Origin: Actinomycetota bacterium
GTDB lineage: Bacteria; Actinomycetota; Actinomycetes; S36-B12
Reading direction: 5' to 3'
Assembly (NCBI GenBank): GCA_005798555.1
Contig: SYJA01000089.1
Span: forward strand, 1-46,336
DNA: 46,336 nucleotides
Positions 16,817 to 24,644 of the stretch are shown piece by piece; within the stretch, counting starts at the first letter, position 1; the number at the start of each line of letters is the position of its first letter. The notes under the pieces are model-generated. The model was not told the DNA's origin, ran no database searches, and saw nothing but the letters and a program-made list of their open reading frames with translations. A program made the translations under genes and the position numbers.

Positions 16817-18358
16817 ATGACCCAGAACGCCAATATCGCTGAATTTGTCCGAAACTCGGCCCGTAATTACCCGACCCAGACCGCGATTATCGACACTGAT
16901 CGCGTAATGACATGGGCCGAACTTGATGCCCAGATCGACGCTTTCGCCTGCGGGTTGTTGCAGCGTGGGCTCCATGCTGGTGAGCGGGTAGCTGGACTTC
17001 TGGGTAACTCTGCCGATTTCGTCATCGCCTATTTTGGCATCCTGCGTGCTGGATTAGTGGCCGTGCCACTTAATCCTGCCTACACAGCACCGGAGATCGC
17101 GTTACTAATTGCTGATTCAGGTGCCCGACTTTTATTCGTTGACGAAGCGGCGGCGGCGACCGCAAATGCGGCAACGGCGTCACTCGCCGCCTGTGAAGTT
17201 GTTGTGCTGGGCAGTAAACCCTGGGTTGAGATTTTCAGTACTGGCGCGCAGCTGGTGTTGGCCGAGCAAGCCACCTCGACAAATGCGCTCGCATTGTTGC
17301 TATTTACCTCCGGTACCAGTGGGCGCCCGAAAGGGGCAATGCTCACTCACGGTGCGTTACGGGCGAATGTCGAGATGATCAAGTCACTGCAGTCCCCGCC
17401 CGCGGTGCAGCACAGTGACGTAGTGCTGCTGGTACTGCCCATGTTCCATGTCTACGGGCTCAACGCGGCATTAGGTCTAGCGGCGTCTGCCGGTGCAACA
17501 TGCGTTGTCCTGGATCGATTTGACCCCGTTGGCAGCCTTGAGGTCATCACCAAGCATGGGGTAACCACGGTTGCTGGGGCACCGGGGATGTATCAGGCTT
17601 GGTGCCAGGTTCCCGGGGCTCGGTCGGCCCTTATCGGTGTGCGGCTCTTCACCAGTGGGGGGTCGCCGCTGCCGCTGCGGGTTTGCGAAGACTTTGCTGC
17701 GGCGACGGGCAAGGAGATTTTTGAGGGCTACGGCATGACCGAGACGGCGCCGGTGGTTGCCACAACCTTGGTGTCAGGCGCGCCGAAGCCAGGCTCGGTG
17801 GGCCGGCCATTACCGGGGGTCCAGGTGCGTTTGGTTTCTGATGAAGTTACCGACTTTGGGATTGGTGCTGAAACTGGGCCCGATGCCGAAGAAGGTGACC
17901 CAGGTGAGATGTGGGTTAGAGGTGCGTCAGTCTTTAGTGGGTACTGGCCCGATGGGGCCGGCGGACCCGACGAGAATGGGTGGTTCAGGTCGGGTGATAT
18001 CGCCTTTTTCGATGCAGACGGGGATCTGCATATTGTCGACCGACGCCGTGAGGTGATTTTGGTAAACGGGTTCAATGTTTATCCGCGCGAAATTGAGGTT
18101 GCGATCGAGACAATGGACGAGGTTGCTGAAGTCGCCGTCATCGGGGTGCCAGATGATGTCACCGGGGAGTCTGTGACCGCACTCGTAGTAGCGGTACCGG
18201 GGCGGGTCATCTCGGCTGCCGATGTTGCTGCGCATTGCGCCGAGCGGCTGGCACGCTTTAAGTGCCCGTCAGTTATCAGGGTCGTCGATGCACTCCCGCA
18301 CTTAGCCACCGGCAAGGTAGCCAGGGGCCGGCTTCGTGAGGTTTATGGTGATGAGTGA
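16817..18358 (+). CDS. Long-chain fatty acid-CoA ligase / acyl-AMP-forming synthetase
   Basis: ANL-superfamily adenylating enzyme of 513 residues. ATP-binding P-loop LLFTSGTSGRPKGAMLTH is at about 163-180, EGYGMTETAPV at about 303, hinge region GWFRSGDIAFFDADGDLHIVDRRREVILVNGFNVYP at about 390-425, and the C-terminal catalytic Lys in ATGKVARGRL at about 500. Length and motifs fit acyl-CoA synthetases of the long-chain group, which activate fatty acids for beta-oxidation or lipid synthesis; chain length cannot be judged. The ATG has an AAGGAG site at normal distance. It is divergent from the HAD gene and followed closely by the glutaredoxin-like gene. Confidence 0.92.
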   Translation: MTQNANIAEFVRNSARNYPTQTAIIDTDRVMTWAELDAQIDAFACGLLQRGLHAGERVAGLLGNSADFVIAYFGILRAGLVAVPLNPAYTAPEIALLIADSGARLLFVDEAAAATANAATASLAACEVVVLGSKPWVEIFSTGAQLVLAEQATSTNALALLLFTSGTSGRPKGAMLTHGALRANVEMIKSLQSPPAVQHSDVVLLVLPMFHVYGLNAALGLAASAGATCVVLDRFDPVGSLEVITKHGVTTVAGAPGMYQAWCQVPGARSALIGVRLFTSGGSPLPLRVCEDFAAATGKEIFEGYGMTETAPVVATTLVSGAPKPGSVGRPLPGVQVRLVSDEVTDFGIGAETGPDAEEGDPGEMWVRGASVFSGYWPDGAGGPDENGWFRSGDIAFFDADGDLHIVDRRREVILVNGFNVYPREIEVAIETMDEVAEVAVIGVPDDVTGESVTALVVAVPGRVISAADVAAHCAERLARFKCPSVIRVVDALPHLATGKVARGRLREVYGDE

Positions 18359-18382
18359 GAAGCGACCGGCGGCACGTAGCTG

Positions 18383-18613
18383 ATGCTCACCCTCGTCGGG
18401 AAGCCGGGCTGCCACCTTTGTGATGAGGCCCGGGTGATCGTGGCCCAAGTCTGCGCGGAGACGGGCACCGACTGGGAAGAAGTCTCGGTCCTTGATGAAC
18501 TCGTGCTTTTTGACCTTTATTGGGAAAAAATCCCGGTGGTCCTCATTTCGGGAGTTATTCATGACTACTGGCGGGTGGATCCGGACCGACTGCGTGCGGC
18601 CTTATCCCGATAA
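18383..18613 (+). CDS. Glutaredoxin-like (DUF836) protein
   Basis: A 76-residue thioredoxin-fold protein with the redox-active pair in GKPGCHLCDEA and the cis-proline region in WEKIPVVLISG. It is of the short glutaredoxin-like type found just upstream of rex/hemA in many actinobacteria (Rv0508-like from memory). It probably acts as a cytoplasmic thiol-disulfide exchanger. It starts 24 bases after the acyl-CoA synthetase. The Rex operator at 18638-18655 lies just after its stop codon, so the next transcript begins downstream. Confidence 0.85.
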   Translation: MLTLVGKPGCHLCDEARVIVAQVCAETGTDWEEVSVLDELVLFDLYWEKIPVVLISGVIHDYWRVDPDRLRAALSR

Positions 18614-18637
18614 TCGGACGTCGATGTCCGCTCAACT

Positions 18638-18666
18638 TTGTGCACTGGGGCACAAGTGCCTACCCT
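18638..18666 (+). promoter_or_regulatory. Rex operator overlapping the rex promoter
   Basis: TTGTGCACTGGGGCACAA (18638-18655) is an 18-base inverted repeat with perfect six-base arms. It has the length and outer arms of the Rex consensus TTGTGAA-N4-TTCACAA (11 of 14 fixed positions). The left arm TTGTGC also sits 17 bases before TACCCT (18661-18666), a TANNNT -10, so bound Rex would cover the -35 and spacer. It lies 56 bases before the rex ATG. Autoregulation of rex by such a site is known in Streptomyces. Confidence 0.72.
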
Positions 18667-18711
18667 TAGGGCACCTCGCCGAAGCCGGTGGGGGCACCCA
18701 GCAGGAGCAAC

Positions 18712-19422
18712 ATGTCAATTCCCCTCGGCAAAGGCCGGCCCCGCGAGGCCGGACGTGGTATACCCGATGCCACGGTAGCCCGGCTGCCGGTGTATCACCG
18801 GGTGTTGGTTTCCCTGAGCGCGGCCGGGGTGCAGACGGTCTCGTCCGAAGCCCTAGCTGCAAAATGTGGAGTGAGCTCCGCTAAATTTCGCAAGGATCTT
18901 TCCTATCTAGGCTCGTACGGTACCCGTGGTGTTGGCTATGACGTTTCCTACCTGACATATCACATCAGCCGGGAGTTGGGTGCCGCGCAACCTTGGGGTG
19001 TAGTAATCGTCGGCGTTGGAAACCTGGGCCGAGCGTTGATTTCTTATCGGGGCTTCACTTCACGCGGTTTCGCGATCGTCGGCCTTGTCGATAATCACCC
19101 CGATGTGGTGGGTGAGAGTCTGTCCGCGAGTGAACTTGCCTCGGCGGCGTACCTGACGGTCCGGCCTCTGGTTGATCTCGAAGCCATCGTCGGCGACACG
19201 AAAGCCCAGATCGGCGTAATTGCCACGCCGGCGGATTGCGCGCAATGGGTATGCGACCGACTAGTAGCCGCCGGGATTTGCAGTATTTTGAATTTTGCGC
19301 CGGTGGTACTTGAAGTACCCGACGGGGTTGAGGTCCGCAAAGTAGATCTTGCCGTTGAGCTGCAGATCTTGGCATTCCACGAGCAACGCCGTGGCTATGA
19401 GCCGGAGGCGATCAACGCATGA
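18712..19422 (+). CDS. rex: Redox-sensing transcriptional repressor Rex
   Basis: Dimeric repressor that senses the NADH/NAD+ ratio; high NADH releases it from DNA. The 236-residue product has an N-terminal winged-helix domain (IPDATVARLPVYHRVL...VSSEALAAKCGVSSAKFRKDLSYLGSYGTRGVGYDV, about 17-73), a Rossmann domain beginning VVIVGVGNLGRAL at about 97, and a C-terminal swapped helix. The start MSIPLGK follows an AGGAG site; the longer upstream frame has no such site. An 18-base Rex-type operator lies upstream. The stop overlaps the ATG of the hemD gene. In most actinobacteria hemA and hemC stand between rex and hemD, but here they are absent. Confidence 0.95.
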   Translation: MSIPLGKGRPREAGRGIPDATVARLPVYHRVLVSLSAAGVQTVSSEALAAKCGVSSAKFRKDLSYLGSYGTRGVGYDVSYLTYHISRELGAAQPWGVVIVGVGNLGRALISYRGFTSRGFAIVGLVDNHPDVVGESLSASELASAAYLTVRPLVDLEAIVGDTKAQIGVIATPADCAQWVCDRLVAAGICSILNFAPVVLEVPDGVEVRKVDLAVELQILAFHEQRRGYEPEAINA

Positions 19423-21092
19423 CCAAGCCGAAGAGTCCGGTAATACCAAATGAGCCAGCTAGCACCAGCCCAGGAGAAACCGTGAATGCCACGACCAAGC
19501 CCCGCAAGAAGGTGAACTTGGGCTCGGTCGCGCTGGTTGCGGCAGGTCCGGGTGATCCCGAGTTGCTGACACTTCGCTCTGCGGCACTTCTGCGTGATGC
19601 CGAAGTTGTCATTGTTGACGCCGACGCGATTGAGATTGCCAATGCCCACGTAAATCCAGGCGCGGAAATCACCATCGCGCTGGACTCTGAAGGCGTCGCA
19701 CTGGACCAAGCCGAACGGGCAAAGTTGATTATCAACGCCGCCCGCGAGGGCAAGCGCATCGTGCGGTTGATAGCCGGCGACCCGGTGGTTGATGGCACGT
19801 TGCTAATTGAGGCGGCGGCGCTGCGCAAAGCCAAGGTGCCTTTTGAGGTAGCCCCCGGTGTTAGTGAAGTCACCGGGATCCCGGCCTATGCAGGATTTGG
19901 ATTAACCGGTGGCCGCACTCGGCAAATCCGAGTCGTCGATGCCAATGATGTGGATCTTGACTGGGCTGACCTTGTTAATCCCCGCATTACGCTGGTCGTG
20001 CTCAACGGCGCGGACAAAGTCGCTGAGATTGCGGCCATGCTGCTCCAGTCGGGCGCTGACCCACAGACTCATATTGCAGTCACTCGGCGTGGCACCACCG
20101 TTGATCAACGCACCATCGCGGGGACCTTGGCTGAGATCGGGAATATCTCAAAGCTGATGAAGCTTTCCGGGGTAGGCATGGTGGTCGTTGGCGATGTGGT
20201 GGCACAGCGCGAGAAAATGGATTGGTTCGAAGTCAAGTCACTCTTTGGGTGGCGGGTGTTGATCCCACGAACCCAAGACACCACGGGTTCGATCATGTCG
20301 ATGCTGCGCGGGCATGGCGCGGTGCCGATGGAGGTACCAACTATTTCGGTCGAACCTCCGCGTACCCCGCAGCAAATCGACCGGGCAATTCACGGCTTGG
20401 TTTCGGGTCGCTACGAGTGGATTGGTTTCACTTCGGTCAACGCGGTGCGGGCCATTCGCGAAAAGCTAGACGAGTACGGCCTAGATGCTCGGTCCTTCGC
20501 TGGCCTCAAGGTGGCCGCGGTTGGCGACAGCACCGTGGCCTCACTGATCGAATTTGGCGTCCGGCCGGATCTCGTTCCGGTGGGCGATCAGTCGACCAGC
20601 GCCCTGCTGGAGGACTGGCCGATCTACGACTCATTGACCGACCCAATCAATCGGGTGTTCTTGCCACGCGCCGACATTGCAACCGACACTTTGGCTGCGG
20701 GCCTGGCTGAACTGGGCTGGGAGGTCGAAGACATCACCGCCTACCGCACGGTTCGGGCCGCCCCACCGCCCGCCGAGGTGCGGGAGGCGATCAAGACCGG
20801 TGGTTTCGACGCAGTGTTGTTCACCTCGAGCAGCACGGTGCGAAACCTGGTTGGCATCGCGGGCAAGCCCCACCACACCACCATCGTGGCGTGCATCGGC
20901 CCGCAGACCGCAAAGACGGCCCAGGAGCATGGCTTACGCGTTGACGTGCTCGCCGGCACCAGCACCTTGTACGGGTTGGTAGAGGCGGTCGCGGCCCACG
21001 GCGAGATTCTTCGTGAGGCAGCTCTTGAAGCTGGTGAGGGTAGTTGGCGCCCGAGCCGTCGTCGCACCGCCGCGCGCCGCAAGGTCACGTAA
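19419..21092 (+). CDS. hemD: SUMT-like / uroporphyrinogen-III synthase fusion (HemD)
   Basis: A 557-residue two-domain protein of the actinobacterial type. Residues about 36-265 form a tetrapyrrole methylase (SUMT) domain, seen in VAAGPGDPELLTLR at about 39 and VPFEVAPGVSEVTGIPAYAG at about 140. The canonical GGDPFxFGRGxEE loop reads IAGDPVVDGTLLIE, so methylase activity is doubtful. Residues about 272-535 form the HemD domain (GWRVLIPRTQDTTG, EWIGFTSVNAV, VAAVGDSTVASL, DAVLFTSSSTVRNLV), which closes hydroxymethylbilane to uroporphyrinogen III. The C-terminal tail is basic. The ATG at 19419 overlaps the rex stop, but a GTG at 19482 with a good AGGAGA site may be the true start. It stands without hemA, hemB, hemC or hemL on either side. 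Confidence 0.9.
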   Translation: MTKPKSPVIPNEPASTSPGETVNATTKPRKKVNLGSVALVAAGPGDPELLTLRSAALLRDAEVVIVDADAIEIANAHVNPGAEITIALDSEGVALDQAERAKLIINAAREGKRIVRLIAGDPVVDGTLLIEAAALRKAKVPFEVAPGVSEVTGIPAYAGFGLTGGRTRQIRVVDANDVDLDWADLVNPRITLVVLNGADKVAEIAAMLLQSGADPQTHIAVTRRGTTVDQRTIAGTLAEIGNISKLMKLSGVGMVVVGDVVAQREKMDWFEVKSLFGWRVLIPRTQDTTGSIMSMLRGHGAVPMEVPTISVEPPRTPQQIDRAIHGLVSGRYEWIGFTSVNAVRAIREKLDEYGLDARSFAGLKVAAVGDSTVASLIEFGVRPDLVPVGDQSTSALLEDWPIYDSLTDPINRVFLPRADIATDTLAAGLAELGWEVEDITAYRTVRAAPPPAEVREAIKTGGFDAVLFTSSSTVRNLVGIAGKPHHTTIVACIGPQTAKTAQEHGLRVDVLAGTSTLYGLVEAVAAHGEILREAALEAGEGSWRPSRRRTAARRKVT

Positions 21093-21106
21093 CTTAGAGT
21101 GGAGGC

Positions 21107-21754
21107 ATGGGTGGCGATGATCGAACCGTTGTGCACCTGCTTCGCCATGGTGAGGTCTACAACCCAGAAGGCGTGTTGTACGGGCGCCTCCCGGGCTATT
21201 TCCTCTCTGACCTAGGTCAAGTGATGGCTGAGCGCGCGGCAACGGCCTTGGCCAATCATGATGTCACCGCCGTTATCTCATCGCCGATGGAGAGGGCCCA
21301 GCAAACTGCGCAGCCAATTGCCGAAAAACATGGTCTGGTGACCCAGACCGACCCGCTGCTAATTGAGGCCGACAATATTTTCGAGGGGCAGCGGGTTAGC
21401 GTCGGCGATGGGGTGCTGAAGCAGCCCAAGACATGGCGCCATCTCTGGAATCCTTTTCGCCCGTCTTGGGGTGAGCCGTATGACGAGGTTGCTGCGCGCA
21501 TGACCGCGGCGGTGCACGCGGCCCGTGATCAAGCCCGCGGCCACGAGGCCGTCTTGGTCAGTCACCAACTACCTATCTGGATTGCGCGGTTGCGCGCCGA
21601 AGACCGCCGACTTTGGCACGATCCGCGCAGTCGACAGTGCTCACTCGCCTCACTTACCTCCTTGGCCTACGAAGGTGACGATCTAGTTGCGATTACCTAT
21701 ACCGAGCCATCGCGGGACCTTCTGGCCAAGGCCAGCAAGATCGCCGGCGCATAA
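21107..21754 (+). CDS. Histidine phosphatase family protein
   Basis: A 215-residue member of the phosphoglycerate mutase-like superfamily. The catalytic block LLRHGEVYNPEGVLYGRLPG has RHG at residues 13-15; ISSPMERAQQTAQPIA supplies the second Arg at about 63, and the second catalytic His lies in LVSHQLPIWIAR at about 150. It is a small-molecule phosphatase whose substrate cannot be read from sequence. From memory the same family (Rv0525) precedes the thioredoxin-ccdA-resB-ccsA genes in M. tuberculosis, as here. It starts 14 bases after hemD and ends nine bases before the thioredoxin gene. Confidence 0.9.
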   Translation: MGGDDRTVVHLLRHGEVYNPEGVLYGRLPGYFLSDLGQVMAERAATALANHDVTAVISSPMERAQQTAQPIAEKHGLVTQTDPLLIEADNIFEGQRVSVGDGVLKQPKTWRHLWNPFRPSWGEPYDEVAARMTAAVHAARDQARGHEAVLVSHQLPIWIARLRAEDRRLWHDPRSRQCSLASLTSLAYEGDDLVAITYTEPSRDLLAKASKIAGA

Positions 21755-21762
21755 GCACCACG

Positions 21763-22353
21763 ATGCACCGTTTAGCTCGCCGATTAACCCCGGTGCTCCT
21801 CGCTAGTGCCGCAGTCTTTTCGCTTGCGGCCTGCGGTGGCAGTGATTCGACTGCACCGGCGGGAGTCGATGCCGGTTATGTGGCCGGTGATGGATCGATC
21901 GTGGTGCTCCCTGATGACGAGCGGGCACCGGCACCTTTTCTTGTCGGCACCACCCTCACGGGTGACAGCTTTGATCTAGCGCAGGCTCAAGGTGATGTTG
22001 TAGTAATCAATGTGTGGGCCTCTTGGTGCGCACCGTGTCGGGCTGAGGCCCCGGATCTCGAAGCCGCGTGGGCCAGGTTCGCCGGTGATGATGTGCAGTT
22101 CGTCGGACTCAACACGCGAGATTCACCTAGTTCGGCAGCGGGCTTCGTCAATCGCTTTAAAATCACTTATCCGAGCATCGTCGACACCGATGGACAATTG
22201 CAGTTACTCTTCCGCGACACGCTGCCCCCCCAAGCCATCCCGTCCACTCTGATCGTGGACAAGAAGGGCCGAGTGGCTGCGCGCGCGCTGGGCACTGTCA
22301 GCGAGTCATCATTGCGGGCGATAATTGAGCCACTGTTGGCCGAGCAACCATGA
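21763..22353 (+). CDS. resA: TlpA/ResA-type thiol-disulfide oxidoreductase lipoprotein
   Basis: Membrane-anchored extracytoplasmic thioredoxin that keeps the CxxCH cysteines of apocytochrome c reduced before heme attachment. The 196-residue product has a lipoprotein signal peptide ending in SLAACGG (lipobox Cys at residue 24). A Ser/Gly/Ala linker follows, then an AhpC/TSA-type thioredoxin domain with active site WASWCAPCRAEAPD at about 85 and a cis-Pro region PPQAIPSTLIVD at about 158. It lies directly ahead of ccdA, with overlapping ATGA. CcdA is its expected electron donor. Confidence 0.92.
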   Translation: MHRLARRLTPVLLASAAVFSLAACGGSDSTAPAGVDAGYVAGDGSIVVLPDDERAPAPFLVGTTLTGDSFDLAQAQGDVVVINVWASWCAPCRAEAPDLEAAWARFAGDDVQFVGLNTRDSPSSAAGFVNRFKITYPSIVDTDGQLQLLFRDTLPPQAIPSTLIVDKKGRVAARALGTVSESSLRAIIEPLLAEQP

Positions 22354-23087
22354 TCGCTGATTTAGTAACAAGCGGATCACTGCTTCTCGCCTTCCCGGTG
22401 GCCTTCGCTGCTGGACTTATTGCCTTTCTGAGCCCATGTGTACTGCCGTTAGCTCCCGGATATGTGTCATATGTGACGGGCCTCACAGGGGCGGAACTCG
22501 GCTCTGGGCGCAAAAGTCAAATGTTGCTGGGCAGCGTGCTCTTCGTGCTCGGTTTCAGCGTGGTTTTCGTCTCCTTCGGGGCTTTCTTCGGTGGTGTTGG
22601 CGCGGTCCTGCTGCAACATCAAGATGTCATCACTAGGGGGCTGGGGGTTCTAGTGATCATCATGGGGCTGGCATTTATGGGCTTGATCCCAGGGATGCAG
22701 CGCGAATGGCGGATTCACCGCCTGCCGACCTGGGGGGTTGCGGGAGCGCCACTCCTGGGCGTGCTGTTCGGCTTGGGCTGGACACCTTGTATTGGGCCAA
22801 CCCTGGCGGCCGTGCAAACCCTCGCATTCACCGAGGCCAGTGCCCTGCGCGGCGCACTGCTGTCCTTTGTCTATTGCCTAGGTCTTGGGCTGCCATTTGT
22901 CTTACTTGCGGTGTTGTTCAGTCGTACCGCGCGGGGATTGACATTCGTTAAATCGCACTACCTGTTGGTCATGCGCATTGGCGGGGCGATGTTGGTAATT
23001 GTCGGGGTGCTGTTAGTCACCGGCATCTGGACCGATGTCACGATCTGGCTGCGCACATCAATCCCGGCATTCGAGACGGCTCTCTAA
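22350..23087 (+). CDS. ccdA: CcdA-type cytochrome c biogenesis membrane protein
   Basis: Polytopic membrane protein (245 residues, about six helices) that carries reducing equivalents from cytoplasmic thioredoxin across the membrane to ResA. The paired transmembrane cysteines are visible in FLSPCVLPLAPGYVSYVTG at about 27-45 and GWTPCIGPTLAAV at about 145-157. Hydrophobic helices alternate over the whole length. The start overlaps the resA stop, and resB begins at the base after its stop, so resA-ccdA-resB are translationally coupled. Confidence 0.94.
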   Translation: MIADLVTSGSLLLAFPVAFAAGLIAFLSPCVLPLAPGYVSYVTGLTGAELGSGRKSQMLLGSVLFVLGFSVVFVSFGAFFGGVGAVLLQHQDVITRGLGVLVIIMGLAFMGLIPGMQREWRIHRLPTWGVAGAPLLGVLFGLGWTPCIGPTLAAVQTLAFTEASALRGALLSFVYCLGLGLPFVLLAVLFSRTARGLTFVKSHYLLVMRIGGAMLVIVGVLLVTGIWTDVTIWLRTSIPAFETAL

Positions 23088-24635
23088 ATGATTAATGAGG
23101 CCCCGATTCTGCCGCCCATGGGCACCCTAGGGTTCCTTAGATTCGCTTGGCGGCAATTGACGAGCATGAAGACCGCCTTGATTCTGCTCTTCCTGCTAGC
23201 CATCGCCAGTGTGCCGGGGTCGATATTCCCACAGCGCGGCAATAACCCGCTGCGGGTAAATGAGTGGATTGCCGAGAGTCCAACTTTTGGGCCGATTTTT
23301 GATGCCCTCGGGTTCTTTGATGTCTATTCGTCACCCTGGTTCGCCGCGGTGTACCTACTTCTTTTCATCTCGTTGATCGGGTGCGTGGTGCCACGGACGC
23401 AGGTGCACTGGCGGGCGATGCTGGCTCCTCCTCCGCCGGTACCTCGTAACCTCTTGCGCCTGCCGCAGTCATTGGAGTTTGAGGTCGGTGCGCCAGCCAA
23501 TGTGGTGCTGGAGCGGGCAGATACGTATTTCACAAGTCGACGCTGGCGAGTGGTTCGTACAGAGACGTCAATTGCGACAGAAAAGGGCTTCCTGCGCGAG
23601 ACTGGAAACCTGCTCTTTCACTTTTCCCTCATCTTGATCCTGGTTGGTGTTGCCGTTGGCGGATTATTCGGCTGGAAAGGCAATGTAATTGTTAGGGAGG
23701 GGCAGGGGTTCGCCAACACCCTGACCCAGTACGACGCCTGGGGTGGCGGCCGGTTCACCGGGGCAGGGCGGTTGTCGCCGTTCTCATTCACCCTCGATGA
23801 ATTCAATGTTGACTTCGAGCGCGGCGTCGCGCAGCGAGGTTCGCCAAGTCTCTTCGAAGCCGATGTCACCTACCGGAGGTCACCGGGCGCTGTTGCCGAA
23901 AAGACCCGGATCGAAGTCAATTCACCGCTGGCGGTTGACGGGGCCAAAGTGTTTCTGGTTGGTCATGGTTACGCACCTCACATTGTGGTGCGTGACGCCA
24001 ATGGGGTGGTCAGTTTTGACGACTCGGTGGTGTTCTTGCCACAGGACGGAAACTTCACCTCTACCGGGGTTGTGAAGGTTCCAGACTCGGACCCGCAATT
24101 GGGGTTCCAAGGAATTTTCGTACCAACCGCACCAGCGAACAACTTACGGGGGCCGACCTCGACTTTCCCGGGCCCGGATGACCCGTCTGTCTTCCTGTCG
24201 GCCTGGCGTGGCGACATGGGCCTAGATGCTGGGGCACCGCAAAGTGTGTACCGACTAGATACCGAGGCCATGGAGCAGATCGGCATCGCTGCCCTGCGTC
24301 CGGGGCAGACTTGGGCGCTCCCGGATGGTTCAGGCTCAATTGAACTAACCGGCTTTCAGCGGTGGGCGTCATTTCAGATTGCCTTCGATCCGGGTAAGGA
24401 GATTGCACTGGCGGGAGCAATTCTTGCGATGACCGGATTGATGTTGTCGTTGTTCATTCGCAGGCGCCGGGTCTGGTTAAGTGTTGCGTCAATTTCCCAA
24501 GGGGTTACGGTAGTGCAATTAGCGGGCTTGGCACGCATTGAATCAGCGGACCTGCCTGGTGAACTACAGTTAATTCGCGCTGCCGTTGGTGATTTACCGG
24601 TCAGCGCGTCGGAAAAAGCAGCATCCGATGTGTAA
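23088..24635 (+). CDS. resB: ResB/Ccs1 cytochrome c synthase subunit
   Basis: System II cytochrome c biogenesis protein. With CcsA/CcsB it forms the heme exporter and ligase that attaches heme to apocytochromes outside the membrane. The 515-residue product shows the ResB pattern: an early helix after LTSMKTALILLFLLAIASVPGSIFPQR, a second pair around SPWFAAVYLLLFISLIGCVVPRTQVHWRAM, then ETGNLLFHFSLILILVGVAVGGLFGWKG with the conserved His in FHFS. A large extracytoplasmic domain of about 250 residues is followed by a last helix before IRRRRVW. It begins immediately after ccdA. Its presence implies c-type cytochromes and hence a need for heme. Confidence 0.94.
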   Translation: MINEAPILPPMGTLGFLRFAWRQLTSMKTALILLFLLAIASVPGSIFPQRGNNPLRVNEWIAESPTFGPIFDALGFFDVYSSPWFAAVYLLLFISLIGCVVPRTQVHWRAMLAPPPPVPRNLLRLPQSLEFEVGAPANVVLERADTYFTSRRWRVVRTETSIATEKGFLRETGNLLFHFSLILILVGVAVGGLFGWKGNVIVREGQGFANTLTQYDAWGGGRFTGAGRLSPFSFTLDEFNVDFERGVAQRGSPSLFEADVTYRRSPGAVAEKTRIEVNSPLAVDGAKVFLVGHGYAPHIVVRDANGVVSFDDSVVFLPQDGNFTSTGVVKVPDSDPQLGFQGIFVPTAPANNLRGPTSTFPGPDDPSVFLSAWRGDMGLDAGAPQSVYRLDTEAMEQIGIAALRPGQTWALPDGSGSIELTGFQRWASFQIAFDPGKEIALAGAILAMTGLMLSLFIRRRRVWLSVASISQGVTVVQLAGLARIESADLPGELQLIRAAVGDLPVSASEKAASDV

Positions 24636-24644
24636 GGAGCAGAT

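Noticed and set aside
24070-24090. Rex half-site TTGTGAA inside resB
   Set aside because: The second half (TTCACAA) is absent and it lies deep in coding sequence.
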